DNA of 64,000 bases from Arthrobacter sp. DNA4. Lineage in GTDB: Bacteria; Actinomycetota; Actinomycetes; Actinomycetales; Micrococcaceae. The translations under genes were made by a program, and so were the position numbers. Below, piece after piece: positions 46,645 to 55,113 of the stretch. A model generated the notes under the pieces. That model made no database searches and had not been told where the DNA came from. It saw only the letters and a list, made by a program, of their open reading frames with translations. The DNA is taken from positions 4,278,001 to 4,342,000 of the forward strand of contig NZ_CP101466.1 of the NCBI RefSeq assembly GCF_024362385.1, read 5' to 3'. Every line of letters begins with the position of its first letter. Position 1 is the first letter of the stretch.

Positions 46645-47295
46645 GTGGAGAACCCGGACACCCTCGTCCTCAACCTGACCTTCCTGGGCACGATGGGCGT
46701 GGCTCTCCTGATGTTCCTGGTCCTCTTCCTGCTCGGAGTTATTACCCTGGTCCTCGCGGGTTTGGGGCGCCTCACGGCCGTCGTGCTGATGACGCTGCTC
46801 GGGCGGGCGCCAGGCAAACGGGATTCCGCCGGTTTCGTAAGCACACCCGCCCAGCAGGTGCACCCCCGGATGACGTTCCGGGAACGTGCCGCCGCGCTGA
46901 AGCCGGACCGCCTGAAAGACTCGCTGCGCACCGCCGTCGTACGCCATCCGAAACTTGCCGCAGCCCGCCCTGAACCGCAGGTCCTCGCCGAAGACTGGGC
47001 CTCCGCTGTGGCGGAGGCTGACAAGCGCGCCCAGGCCAGGGCGCGCGCGGCTGCGCCGGAAATCAAACTGTCCGTGCGGGATCTTCCGGATCCGGCCGTG
47101 CCTGCGGACAAGGTCTCCGAGGTAGCACCGCTGGTGGAATCCGCCCTGCACAACCACCGGCCGCCGCACGAGATGCCGCGGTCCTTCAAGAAGCCCCAGC
47201 CGCTGCATCCGATGCCGCCGCTGGACACCGGGTCCCTCGTTTCCCTGGTAAGCCCGCAGCAGGTGCTCAAGGAGCAGGCCAAGGAGAATGGCTAA
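46645..47295 (+). CDS. Hypothetical single-pass membrane protein
   Basis: A 216-residue protein starting at GTG 46645, chosen over the in-frame ATG 46594 because GAGAGGAG lies 6 bases before it. Residues about 10-45 form a membrane segment (FLGTMGVALLMFLVLFLLGVITLVLAGLG). The rest is cytosolic, charged, Ala/Pro-rich with a helical stretch (AVAEADKRAQARARAAAPE). No family recognised. Forty bases upstream of the aldo/keto reductase gene. Confidence 0.7.
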   Translation: MENPDTLVLNLTFLGTMGVALLMFLVLFLLGVITLVLAGLGRLTAVVLMTLLGRAPGKRDSAGFVSTPAQQVHPRMTFRERAAALKPDRLKDSLRTAVVRHPKLAAARPEPQVLAEDWASAVAEADKRAQARARAAAPEIKLSVRDLPDPAVPADKVSEVAPLVESALHNHRPPHEMPRSFKKPQPLHPMPPLDTGSLVSLVSPQQVLKEQAKENG

Positions 47296-47334
47296 GCCCT
47301 TACCTCGGGCAACCATGTGGGTTAGCGTGAACAC

Positions 47335-48339
47335 ATGGAATTCAGATACCTCGGAAACAGCGGCTTCAAAGTCTCGGAAATTACGTTCGGCAACTGGCTG
47401 ACCCACGGCTCCCAGGTGGAAAACGACGTCGCAACCCAGTGCGTGCGCGCGGCCCTCGATGCCGGCATCAGCACCTTCGACACGGCGGACGTCTACGCCA
47501 ACACGGCCGCGGAAACCGTCCTGGGCCAGGCCCTGAAGGATGAGCGCCGCGAGTCCCTGGAAATATTCACCAAGGTTTTTGGCCCCACCGGCCCCAAGGG
47601 CAAGAACGATCTTGGCCTGTCCCGCAAGCACATCATGGAATCCATCAACGGTTCGCTGCGCCGGCTGCAGACCGACTACGTGGACCTCTACCAGGCCCAC
47701 CGCTACGACTTCGAAACACCGCTGGAAGAAACCATGCAGGCGTTCGCGGACATCGTCCGGCAGGGCAAGGCGCTGTACATCGGCGTGAGTGAATGGACCG
47801 CGGAACAGCTCCGCGAGGGCCACAGGCTGTCCAGGGAACTGGGCTTCCAGCTCATCTCCAACCAGCCGCAGTACTCCATGCTCTGGCGCGTGATCGAGGC
47901 CGAGGTGGTCCCGGCGTCGGAAGAGCTGGGCGTGTCCCAGATTGTCTGGTCGCCCATGGCCCAGGGTGTCCTCAGCGGCAAGTATTTGCCCGGCCAGCCC
48001 GCCCCCGAAGGCAGCCGCGCCACGGATGAAAAGGGCGGCGCCAAAATGATCCAGCGGTGGATGCGCGACGACGTCCTGGCAGCCGTGCAGGAACTGAAGC
48101 CGATTGCCCAGGAAGCCGGGCTCACCATGCCGCAGCTCGCTGTGGCATGGGTGCTGCAGAACCCCAACGTGGCGTCCGCCATCGTGGGCGCCTCCCGTCC
48201 CGAGCAGATTGCCGACAGCGTGGGCGCGGCCGGCGTGAAGCTGGAGGCGGAGGTCCTCAAGCGGATCGACGACGCCGTCGGTGGCCTCGCCGAACGCGAC
48301 CCCGCACAGACCAAGTCGCCGGCCACCCGGGAAGCCTAA
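47335..48339 (+). CDS. Aldo/keto reductase
   Basis: A 334-residue AKR of the Kv-beta/YghZ-like group. TIM-barrel motifs: MEFRYLGNSGFKVSEITFGNWL, GISTFDTADVYANTAAETVLGQAL (catalytic Asp/Tyr), RLQTDYVDLYQAHRYD (catalytic His), ISNQPQYSMLWR, QIVWSPMAQGVLSGKY and the NADPH-binding NPNVASAIVGASRPEQIADSV. NADPH-dependent reduction of aldehydes or ketones; substrate unknown. Immediately followed by the NmrA-type oxidoreductase gene. Confidence 0.93.
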   Translation: MEFRYLGNSGFKVSEITFGNWLTHGSQVENDVATQCVRAALDAGISTFDTADVYANTAAETVLGQALKDERRESLEIFTKVFGPTGPKGKNDLGLSRKHIMESINGSLRRLQTDYVDLYQAHRYDFETPLEETMQAFADIVRQGKALYIGVSEWTAEQLREGHRLSRELGFQLISNQPQYSMLWRVIEAEVVPASEELGVSQIVWSPMAQGVLSGKYLPGQPAPEGSRATDEKGGAKMIQRWMRDDVLAAVQELKPIAQEAGLTMPQLAVAWVLQNPNVASAIVGASRPEQIADSVGAAGVKLEAEVLKRIDDAVGGLAERDPAQTKSPATREA

Positions 48340-49209
48340 GTGGCGTCCCCGACGGAACTGCCGGACCTGCCGGACCTCGCTGTCACCGGATCCACCGGAG
48401 GCCTGGGCGGAATGGTGGCACGGCAACTTGCCGCGTCCGGTTTCGCCCAGCGCCTGCTGGTGCGCGACGCCGCACGAGCCCCGCAGCTGGATGATGCGCA
48501 TCCGGTGGTGTGTTCCTACGGGGACGGCGCCGCCTCCCGCCAGGCGCTGGACGGCGCGAAAGTCCTGTTCATGGTGTCCGCCGCCGAGGCCGAAGACCGG
48601 CTGCAGCAGCACTACGCATTCGTGGACGCTGCTGCGGCTGCCGAGGTGGAGCACGTGGTGTACACCTCCTTCTACGGGGCGGCACCGGATGCCACCTTCA
48701 CCCTGGCCAGGGACCACTACGCCACGGAGGAGCGGATCAAGGCGTCCGGGATGGCGTACACCTTCCTGCGCGACAACTTTTACCTCGACTTCCTGCCGTT
48801 GATGACCGGCGACGACGGCGTGATCCGGGGTCCTGCCGGGGATGGCGTTTTCTCCGGGGTAGCCCGGGAGGACGTTGCCCGCAGCGCCCACGCCGTGCTG
48901 CGGGATCCTGCCATCCACAAGGGCAAGACCTACCACCTGACCGGCCCGGAGGAACTGAGCATGGCGCAGGCCGCCGAGGTGCTGAGCGCCGGCACGGGGC
49001 GGACGGTGCGCTACCAGCCGGAGACGGTGGAGGAAGCCTACGCGTCCCGGGCTTCCTACGGCGCCCCGCAGTGGCAGCTGGACGCGTGGGTCAGCACCTA
49101 TACGGCGATGGCGGCGGGCGAGATGGCAGGGCTTTCGCCGGATGTGCATGGACTGACCGGGCAGGACCCCATCAGCCTGGCCGAGTTCCTGACCCGGCCG
49201 GTGCTGTAG
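48340..49209 (+). CDS. NmrA/SDR-type NAD(P)-binding oxidoreductase (QorB-like)
   Basis: A 289-residue atypical SDR. N-terminal Rossmann motif AVTGSTGGLGGMVARQLAASG, then VLFMVSAAEAEDRLQQHYAFVDAAAAAEVEHVVYTSFYGA. It ends with a substrate domain (MAQAAEVLSAGTGRTVRYQPETVEEAY). Resembles quinone reductase QorB and NmrA-like sensors. Starts with GTG directly after the TAA of the aldo/keto reductase, so the two are co-translated. Confidence 0.88.
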   Translation: MASPTELPDLPDLAVTGSTGGLGGMVARQLAASGFAQRLLVRDAARAPQLDDAHPVVCSYGDGAASRQALDGAKVLFMVSAAEAEDRLQQHYAFVDAAAAAEVEHVVYTSFYGAAPDATFTLARDHYATEERIKASGMAYTFLRDNFYLDFLPLMTGDDGVIRGPAGDGVFSGVAREDVARSAHAVLRDPAIHKGKTYHLTGPEELSMAQAAEVLSAGTGRTVRYQPETVEEAYASRASYGAPQWQLDAWVSTYTAMAAGEMAGLSPDVHGLTGQDPISLAEFLTRPVL

Positions 49210-49418
49210 CCCGGTTAATTTCATTGACGGGCGGGTTGGCCCGGCGTAGACCTGTGGCGGGGGGCCTTTAGTCCGCCGAGCAGAATCGCACCGCCATGAA
49301 TCCCAGCAACCAACAGTCCACCCGGCAGGAGTAAGCACACGCTCCGGCGCCGGCTGCAGAGCCTTCCTCCGGCCCGCTCACCCAGGAGGAACTGCAGCTC
49401 GCCGCCCGCAACCATTCC

Positions 49419-50411
49419 ATGCCGCTGGAGGCACTGCGCCGCGAGGTCACGCCGCCCGGACTCCATTACGTCCTCACGCACTTCGACATTCCCGACCTGG
49501 ACGTTTCCTCCTGGCACCTGCGGATCGGCGGTGCGGTGGAACGTGCCCTTGAGCTGAGCATGGCCGCGCTTCGCCGCGACCCGGCCATCACTGTGCCCGT
49601 CACCCTTGAGTGCGCGGGCAATGGCAGGTCGCTCCTTGAGCCGCGGCCCCTCAGCCAACCCTGGGTCCTGGAGGCGGTGGGGACCGCACAGTGGACCGGT
49701 GTGCCGCTTGCCTATCTCCTGGGCAAGGCCGGTGTGCTGCCGGACGCGGCGGAGGTGGTGTTCACCGGGGCCGATGCCGGGGTGCAGGGCGGCGTCCCCC
49801 AGCGCTACGCACGCAGCCTGCCGATTCGCGAGGCCCTGCGTCCCGACGTCGTCCTTGCCTACAAAATGAACGGAGCCGTTCTGCCGCCGCAGCATGGTTA
49901 CCCGCTGCGGCTGGTGGTCCCGGGCTGGTACGGGATGGCCAGCGTCAAGTGGCTGGAGTCCATCGAGGTGGCCAGGGCGCCGTTCACCGGGTTCCAGCAA
50001 CAGGTTGCCTACCGCTACCAGAGCTCCGCGGACGACGGCGGGAGCCCGGTTTCGCGGATCAGGGTGCGTTCGTTGATGGTCCCGCCCGGTGTCCCGGACT
50101 TCTTCACCCGGCGGCGTTTCCTCCGTGCGGGCCCGGTGATGCTGGAGGGCCGGGCATGGTCCGGGGAAGGTGCCGTGACCGCTGTCGAGGTGGGGATTGA
50201 CGGCACCTGGTTGCCAGCCCACCTGGATAAGCCTGCAGGTGGTTTCGCGTGGCGGAGGTGGAGCCTGCCCTGGGTCGCGGACCCGGGCGAACACGTCCTG
50301 GCCTGCCGCGCCACGGACATTACCGGTGCCACCCAGCCGCTGGAGCAGAACTGGAACTACCAGGGAATGGGCAACAACGTGGTGCAGCGGGTCAACGTGA
50401 CGGTGGAATGA
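49419..50411 (+). CDS. Sulfite-oxidase-like molybdopterin oxidoreductase (N-terminus interrupted)
   Basis: A 330-residue protein from ATG 49419. The Moco domain has VTPPGLHYVLTHFDIPD, VTLECAGNGRSLLEP (the Cys ligand to Mo), WTGVPLAYLLGKAGV, and AYKMNGAVLPPQHGYPLRLVVPGWYGMASVKWLESIEV. A Mo-co dimerisation domain follows, ending EQNWNYQGMGNNVVQRVNVTVE. Upstream in the same frame from ATG 49296 comes MNPSNQQSTRQE, then TAA (49332-49334), then PSSGPLTQEELQLAARNHS leading straight into M1. That segment looks like the genuine N-terminus, so a nonsense codon separates it. ATG 49419 lacks a ribosome-binding site. Possibly a pseudogene, possibly a shortened active form. Confidence 0.85.
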   Translation: MPLEALRREVTPPGLHYVLTHFDIPDLDVSSWHLRIGGAVERALELSMAALRRDPAITVPVTLECAGNGRSLLEPRPLSQPWVLEAVGTAQWTGVPLAYLLGKAGVLPDAAEVVFTGADAGVQGGVPQRYARSLPIREALRPDVVLAYKMNGAVLPPQHGYPLRLVVPGWYGMASVKWLESIEVARAPFTGFQQQVAYRYQSSADDGGSPVSRIRVRSLMVPPGVPDFFTRRRFLRAGPVMLEGRAWSGEGAVTAVEVGIDGTWLPAHLDKPAGGFAWRRWSLPWVADPGEHVLACRATDITGATQPLEQNWNYQGMGNNVVQRVNVTVE

Positions 50412-50420
50412 AGGCGGTCT

Positions 50421-50849
50421 TCACAACATGCTTGCCGGCAGCATGACGAGCACCACCAGGGCCAGGATGGACAACCCGACAACAGCGGGGCTTACCACAA
50501 GCATCCACGAAGTGGCCGGGTACCCGCGGTAACCCCTGCCGCGCAATGTACTCATCCAAAGCGCCCCGTAGATGATGCTGGCAATCACGTAGGGAAGGCC
50601 CAGAGCGGGAAGTGCCAATCCAACCCAGACGATCCCCTGCAGGAAGGCCACAGTGCTGTCATGGTACAGATCGCCTCCGACCCTCGATGTGGCCATCGTC
50701 AGCAGAAGCAACAGGAGCAGGAGCAGGATGCCGGCCAGGACCAGCAGGGTTGTGCGGAAGGCCCGGGCCCAGCCCGGCAATGGCGGCTTCTGCATGGAGC
50801 CTTGCCGGGAAAGGACATAGTCGTGCTGGTACGGGCTGTGGGGCTCCAC
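50421..50849 (-). CDS. Hypothetical membrane protein
   Basis: A 142-residue protein from GTG 50849 (AGGAAGAG upstream; the frame is open to 50936 but the extension is not protein-like). Membrane segments at about 34-54 (TTLLVLAGILLLLLLLLLTMA), about 70-100 (VAFLQGIVWVGLALPALGLPYVIASIIYGALW) and about 115-140. No family recognised. Convergent with the molybdoenzyme gene. Confidence 0.7.
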   Translation of the reverse strand: MEPHSPYQHDYVLSRQGSMQKPPLPGWARAFRTTLLVLAGILLLLLLLLLTMATSRVGGDLYHDSTVAFLQGIVWVGLALPALGLPYVIASIIYGALWMSTLRGRGYRGYPATSWMLVVSPAVVGLSILALVVLVMLPASML

Positions 50850-50934
50850 GGTGCTCTCTTCCTGGCGGGTCTTCACAGTTTTGCATGAAGAGCGGCATGG
50901 GGTGACGCCTGCGGGGCTATACTCGGTGCCAATC

Positions 50935-51318
50935 ATGACCAGCCTCCCATCCGCTCCCGCCAGTGTCCGAATCGATGCGTGGCTGTGGGCCGTCCGCGCC
51001 TACAAGACCCGGTCTGCCGCCACTGCAGCCTGCCGCGCAGGGCATGTCCGGCTGAACGGCAACCCCTCCAAGGCTTCGGCAACGCTGGTGACCGGTGATA
51101 CCGTCACGGTCCGCATGCCAGGGTACGAGCGCATCCTTGAGGTGCGGCGGCTCATTGCCAAACGCGTGGGGGCCGAGGCTGCGTCGCACTGCTTCACCGA
51201 CCACACTCCCCCGCGGCCCGTCCTTCCGGCGCTTGGGTTGCCGCAGCGCGACCGGGGCGCCGGACGGCCCACCAAGAAGGACCGCCGCGAGATGGAGCGG
51301 TTGCGGGGCCCTGCCTAG
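50935..51318 (+). CDS. S4 RNA-binding domain protein (Hsp15-like)
   Basis: A 127-residue protein. The S4 domain (about 10-60) is RIDAWLWAVRAYKTRSAATAACRAGHVRLNGNPSKASATLVTGDTVTV; the basic tail PQRDRGAGRPTKKDRREMERL is typical of Hsp15 (HslR), which binds stalled 50S subunits carrying nascent chains. ATG 50935 is chosen because the frame upstream is not conserved-looking. Confidence 0.88.
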   Translation: MTSLPSAPASVRIDAWLWAVRAYKTRSAATAACRAGHVRLNGNPSKASATLVTGDTVTVRMPGYERILEVRRLIAKRVGAEAASHCFTDHTPPRPVLPALGLPQRDRGAGRPTKKDRREMERLRGPA

Positions 51319-51334
51319 CGGACGTGCTGCCGCG

Positions 51335-51847
51335 TCAGGCACCCGCCTTGGTGCGTGCCTGCACCAGGTTGGCGAACGGCAACCGGCCATATTCCTCCAC
51401 GAAGGCAGCGTGGTAACCCGCTTCCGTGCTGCTCAGCTGGCCGTCCGGAAGTTCCTTCCACGCAACGGCCAGTGATCCCGCGTCGGCGAGCTGCCAGATA
51501 AGCCGCCCGTCCCAGTGGCCGGGCGGCTTTCCTTGCCCAAAGTCAACGAACTCCTGGATCTGGCGCCTAAGCCCCCGGTTACCCTTGCTTCCGGGTCCGG
51601 CCTTTCCCACGTAGAGAACGACCGCGGCGTCCACCCATTCGGTGGCCAACACGGCTTCGGGGAGGGAAGGGTCCTTCTTCTTGAAGACTCCGGCGGTGCT
51701 TTTCGTGAGAAAGCGCGCCTGGAAATCTTCCGGCGCAATGACGGCGAAGAGGCCTGTGCCCTGCGGAATCCTCATGGTTTCGAGGTTTCGGATAGGCCGG
51801 AATCCGGCGAAGCCTTCGACCTTCAGGCCCTTCCTGGTGAACTGCAT
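51335..51847 (-). CDS. GIY-YIG-like nuclease domain protein
   Basis: A 170-residue protein. VVLYVGKAGPGSKGNRGLRRQIQEFVDFGQG (about 76-105) looks like the YIG...RxxL part of a GIY-YIG fold, followed by HWDGRLIWQLADAGSLAVAWKELPD and a Glu-containing helix SSTEAGYHAAFVEEYGRLPFANL. The first GIY strand is replaced by AAVVLYVGK. Such small proteins are common in actinobacteria with no established role. Convergent with the S4-domain gene. Confidence 0.65.
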   Translation of the reverse strand: MQFTRKGLKVEGFAGFRPIRNLETMRIPQGTGLFAVIAPEDFQARFLTKSTAGVFKKKDPSLPEAVLATEWVDAAVVLYVGKAGPGSKGNRGLRRQIQEFVDFGQGKPPGHWDGRLIWQLADAGSLAVAWKELPDGQLSSTEAGYHAAFVEEYGRLPFANLVQARTKAGA

Positions 51848-51949
51848 AATTCATTGAACAGCATGGCCCGGGCCGTTGCTGCGTTTGCGTTTTCCACATA
51901 GGGACTTTGGGTGGCCGGGATTGTCACACCCCGGTGGAAGACTTTGGTC

Positions 51950-53341
51950 ATGGAAGCGGTTTTGGAATCGGCGTCAGTACAGCAGGGGGTGCGGTGCGCC
52001 GAACCTTCCGCTGTTGGTGCCACGCCATACCCGCCCGCCGCACCTTCCATAGGGGATGTCCTGATCCTGCTCGCGCGCGTTCCGGTCCCTGCGGATGGTG
52101 CGGAAATGATCGATCAGATTCGTGGGTTGGAGGACCTGAAGTCGCTGGCGGGTGCCCGGCAGGCTGATACTGCTGTTGCGTTTGATTTATCCCAGCGGCG
52201 GGAGCAGGCCGATGCCGGGGTCCCGGCCGACGGGCAGGGCGCCGGGGTCGCGGCGCAGATCGCGTTGGCCCGGCGTGAATCCCCGGCCCGGGGTTCCCGG
52301 CTGCTGGGCCTGGCCAAAACGTTGGTAAGCATGCCGCACACGTTCGAGGCGTTCCGGGCCGGTTTGTTGAATGAGTGGCGGGCCACCCTGATCGTGAAGG
52401 ACACCATCTGCCTGTCGGCCCAGGACCGGGCCGCGGTGGATGAAGAACTCGCCGCCGACACCGGAGCCCTGGACGGCCTGGGAGACCGCGCCGTCATCGC
52501 CGCGGTCCGCGCCGCCGCGTACCGGCGGGACCCCGCCTCGGTCGCGAAGCTCGCCAGCCGGGCCGTGGCCGAGCGGTGCGTGAGCCTGCGCCCGGCCCCG
52601 GACACCATGACCTACCTGACCGCGCTGCTCCCCGCCGCCCAGGGCGTCGCCGCCTACGCCGCATTATGCCGGGACGCCGACACCGCCCGAAGCGGCGGGG
52701 ATGATCGGTCCCGGGGGCAGGTCATGGCGGACACCCTCGTCGAACGCGTCACCGGCACCCCCGGCGGAATCAGCGGGGTTCAGATCCAGCTCGTCATGAC
52801 CGACCGCACCCTCCTCCACGCCGACACCGAACCCGCACGGCTGCCCGGCTACGGCACCATCCCCGCCGAACAGGCACGAAACATCGCCCTCACAGCTCCC
52901 GGTGACAACGACCTCAACCTCTGGGTGCGCCGGCTATACACCGCCCCCGGCGCCGGTGAGCTGGTGGCGATGGACTCCACAGCCCGGCTCTTCCCCGCAG
53001 CACTGAAACGCTTCCTGCAGATCCGGGACAACACCTGCCGGACCCCCTACTGCGACGCCCCCATCAGGCACCACGACCATGTCACCGCCTGGCACCACCG
53101 CGGACCCACCACCATCGGAAACGGCCAAGGCCTCTGCGAAGCCTGCAACCACACCAAAGAAACACCAGGATGGGCCGCACGAACCATCCCCGGCCCACGC
53201 CACACCGTGGCAACCACCACCCCAACCGGCCACACCTACCACTCCACAGCACCACCACTCCCCGGCACCCCACCTGCAGGAATCGCACGGTCATGCAGCT
53301 CTCAGGAACGGCGGCTAGCCTTGGCGCGTGCCACCCCTTGA
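51950..53341 (+). CDS. DUF222 / HNH endonuclease domain protein
   Basis: A 463-residue protein of the actinobacterial DUF222 (13E12-repeat-like) family. The N-terminal helical DUF222 region includes RAGLLNEWRATLIVKDTICLSAQDRAAVDEEL; the C-terminal HNH has DNTCRTPYCDAPIRHHDHVTAWHHRGPTTIGNGQGLCEACNHTKE with the two Cys pairs and His residues. It ends in a Thr/Pro/His-rich tail. ATG 51950 is used; GTG 51911 in the same frame is possible. These proteins are multi-copy in related genomes and often taken to be mobile-element associated; activity unproven. The 3' end overlaps the CtaG gene by 14 bases. Confidence 0.88.
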   Translation: MEAVLESASVQQGVRCAEPSAVGATPYPPAAPSIGDVLILLARVPVPADGAEMIDQIRGLEDLKSLAGARQADTAVAFDLSQRREQADAGVPADGQGAGVAAQIALARRESPARGSRLLGLAKTLVSMPHTFEAFRAGLLNEWRATLIVKDTICLSAQDRAAVDEELAADTGALDGLGDRAVIAAVRAAAYRRDPASVAKLASRAVAERCVSLRPAPDTMTYLTALLPAAQGVAAYAALCRDADTARSGGDDRSRGQVMADTLVERVTGTPGGISGVQIQLVMTDRTLLHADTEPARLPGYGTIPAEQARNIALTAPGDNDLNLWVRRLYTAPGAGELVAMDSTARLFPAALKRFLQIRDNTCRTPYCDAPIRHHDHVTAWHHRGPTTIGNGQGLCEACNHTKETPGWAARTIPGPRHTVATTTPTGHTYHSTAPPLPGTPPAGIARSCSSQERRLALARATP

Positions 53342-54209
53342 GATCCTTGTTTCTTCCTGGCAGTTCGACTGGGCCGCCGCGGCTTTCGCCGCCGTGGCCG
53401 GCGTTCTGTACGGGTGGGGAATGCGGTCAGCCGCGCGCCGGGGCCGGGGCTGGCCGGTGTGGCGGGCGGTGGCGTTTTACGTCCTTGGCCTGGGCTCATT
53501 CATTGTCCTCACCTGTGGGTTCACCGGGGTTTACGGGGGGCAGCAACGGTGGGCCTTCACCATCAAAATATCCCTGCTGCTCTTTGTCGTCCCGCTGCTG
53601 ATCGGCCTGGGCAAACCCCTAACCCTGGCGCGGGCAGCACTGCCGGCCATGGGCACAGCAGGCTTGGACAAGGTCCTGTCCAGCAGGCCCGTACGGTTCG
53701 TCAGCAATTCATTTGGCGCACCCCTGCTGGGTCTGGCCCTCTTCTCCACGTTCCTCACGCCGGCCTTCTTCACGCTGCGGACCGACCCCCTGGCAGGCGC
53801 CCTCCTCACGGTTGGCGTACCGCTGCTGGGCATGCTGATGGCACTGCCGATCATCGAAGAGTCCGACTTCCAGCGCTCCAGCGCCTACCTGACCCTTGAA
53901 TTCATGTTCGTGTTCATCGAGTTGCTGATCGACGCGGTCCCCGGCATCCTGCTGAGCCTCAACGGCCAGGTGCTCGATCACGTGATGTCCGTTCCCAATC
54001 CTCAATGGTGGTTCCGGGATGCTCTCCAGGACCAGCAGTTCGCAGGAAATTTACTGTGGTTCATCTGCGAGGTACTGGATCTGCCGTTGATCATCCTCAT
54101 GTTCGTCCGCTTCTCACGCAGCGACAAGCGGGAAGCAGGCGCCTTCGACGAACTGACCGACGAGCAGTTCGACGAACTTCAAAACCAGCACCTGCGTGGG
54201 CGGCAGTAA
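53328..54209 (+). CDS. CtaG-type cytochrome c oxidase assembly protein
   Basis: A 293-residue membrane protein with about seven helices, starting at GTG 53328 inside the preceding gene. Family-like features: FVVPLLIGLGKPLTLARAALP, LGLALFSTFLTPAFFTL, YLTLEFMFVFIELLIDAVPGILL and a final helix WFICEVLDLPLIILMFVRFSRSDKRE. It belongs to the caa3_CtaG family, as does the C-terminal half of the protein at 3878-6049, but is more divergent and lacks that protein's conspicuous His motif. Likely helps copper-centre assembly. Confidence 0.75.
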   Translation: MPPLEILVSSWQFDWAAAAFAAVAGVLYGWGMRSAARRGRGWPVWRAVAFYVLGLGSFIVLTCGFTGVYGGQQRWAFTIKISLLLFVVPLLIGLGKPLTLARAALPAMGTAGLDKVLSSRPVRFVSNSFGAPLLGLALFSTFLTPAFFTLRTDPLAGALLTVGVPLLGMLMALPIIEESDFQRSSAYLTLEFMFVFIELLIDAVPGILLSLNGQVLDHVMSVPNPQWWFRDALQDQQFAGNLLWFICEVLDLPLIILMFVRFSRSDKREAGAFDELTDEQFDELQNQHLRGRQ

Positions 54210-54231
54210 CCAGCCCACGCCCGCTGCCCGG

Positions 54232-54279
54232 CCCCGGGAAGGGTAGTGCGAAATTCGGTGTGCCCACCCTTTCCCGGGG
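54232..54279 (+). terminator. Hairpin terminator after CtaG gene
   Basis: CCCCGGGAAGGGT (from 54232) pairs with ACCCTT(T)CCCGGGG (to 54279) with one bulged base and a loop of about 20 bases, 23 bases past the stop. Confidence 0.7.
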
Positions 54280-54337
54280 AAGCGTAGAGTGACATAGGAC
54301 GCCTGATTCTGGACGCCTCGCTGCCAAGGGAGAAATC

Positions 54338-54955
54338 GTGACGATTGATTGGGACGAAAAAAAGGCCCTGCTACAGGAACCGAATATCGCGAAGGTAACC
54401 CAACTTTGCGATGAGCTGATGGAAAAAAAGCCCGGTTCCACTGTCCCCTATATCGACCCCGTCCACGACGAGGACGAATGCAGGATCATCAGCCTCCAGG
54501 CCAGCCCCGGCAAAGGGACCGAGTCCGGATTTGTCTCCCACAACAACGACGACGAAGCTGCCCGTCGCGCCACGCAGATCTATGAGCTGGCCGAGCTGGA
54601 CCCCCGCTACGTCATGCCCTGGAATGCATACCCCTGGGTGCGTGAGAGCGGCAGCCCCTCTGCGCTGAGTGTCCAGGAAAAGACCGATGGGCTCCGCCCG
54701 TTCCGCCAGTTCCTGAAGATCAATTCCCGTGTTTCGGCCATCATCGCGCACGGCACGGACGCGTCCACGTTCCTGACGCTCTTTGAGAAGACCTATCACT
54801 CATCGCTGAAGAACAGCGGCATCAAAATCTACAAGGCCTCCGCCCTCGGCGGCAGGGCCTTTGCTGTTTCCGAGGCCAAGCAGGAAGAGCTTCTCGCCAA
54901 GAGCGTCGAAACCTACCGTGATGCGATGCAGCGGGCGGGCATCCAGCACCTGTAG
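54338..54955 (+). CDS. Uracil-DNA-glycosylase-superfamily-like protein
   Basis: A 205-residue protein with AAGGGAGAAATC before GTG 54338. The stretch YIDPVHDEDECRIISLQASPGKG followed by SGFVSHNNDDEAARRATQIYELAELDPRYVMPWNAYPW is laid out like the core of actinobacterial UDG-fold proteins, where a loop of the form LLxxPGP precedes SGFVSxxNxDxTA and a WNxxPW strand. Here the glycosylase loop is altered (QASPGKG). A later VSAIIAHGTDASTF could be the second active-site loop region. DNA-repair role is inferred; it may be catalytically inactive. Confidence 0.55.
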   Translation: MTIDWDEKKALLQEPNIAKVTQLCDELMEKKPGSTVPYIDPVHDEDECRIISLQASPGKGTESGFVSHNNDDEAARRATQIYELAELDPRYVMPWNAYPWVRESGSPSALSVQEKTDGLRPFRQFLKINSRVSAIIAHGTDASTFLTLFEKTYHSSLKNSGIKIYKASALGGRAFAVSEAKQEELLAKSVETYRDAMQRAGIQHL

Positions 54956-55113
54956 ACCGCGCTTTACTGTATGAACGAAAAACTGCGCGCACCTTGAGCC
55001 TCTCTTGATGAGTCCTTGCTTCTCCATCTCCAGCATTAGTGGAGTAAACACTCAGGATTCTCCGAGGTAGAGCATTCGATCGGCCTCGTTTCCTGAAACT
55101 GGGGGAACTTGGC

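Noticed and set aside
46141..49338. Long minus-strand open frame opposite the aldo/keto reductase and its neighbours
   Set aside because: Antisense shadow of well-recognised plus-strand genes; composition is His/Gly/Arg-rich as expected of GC-rich shadow frames.
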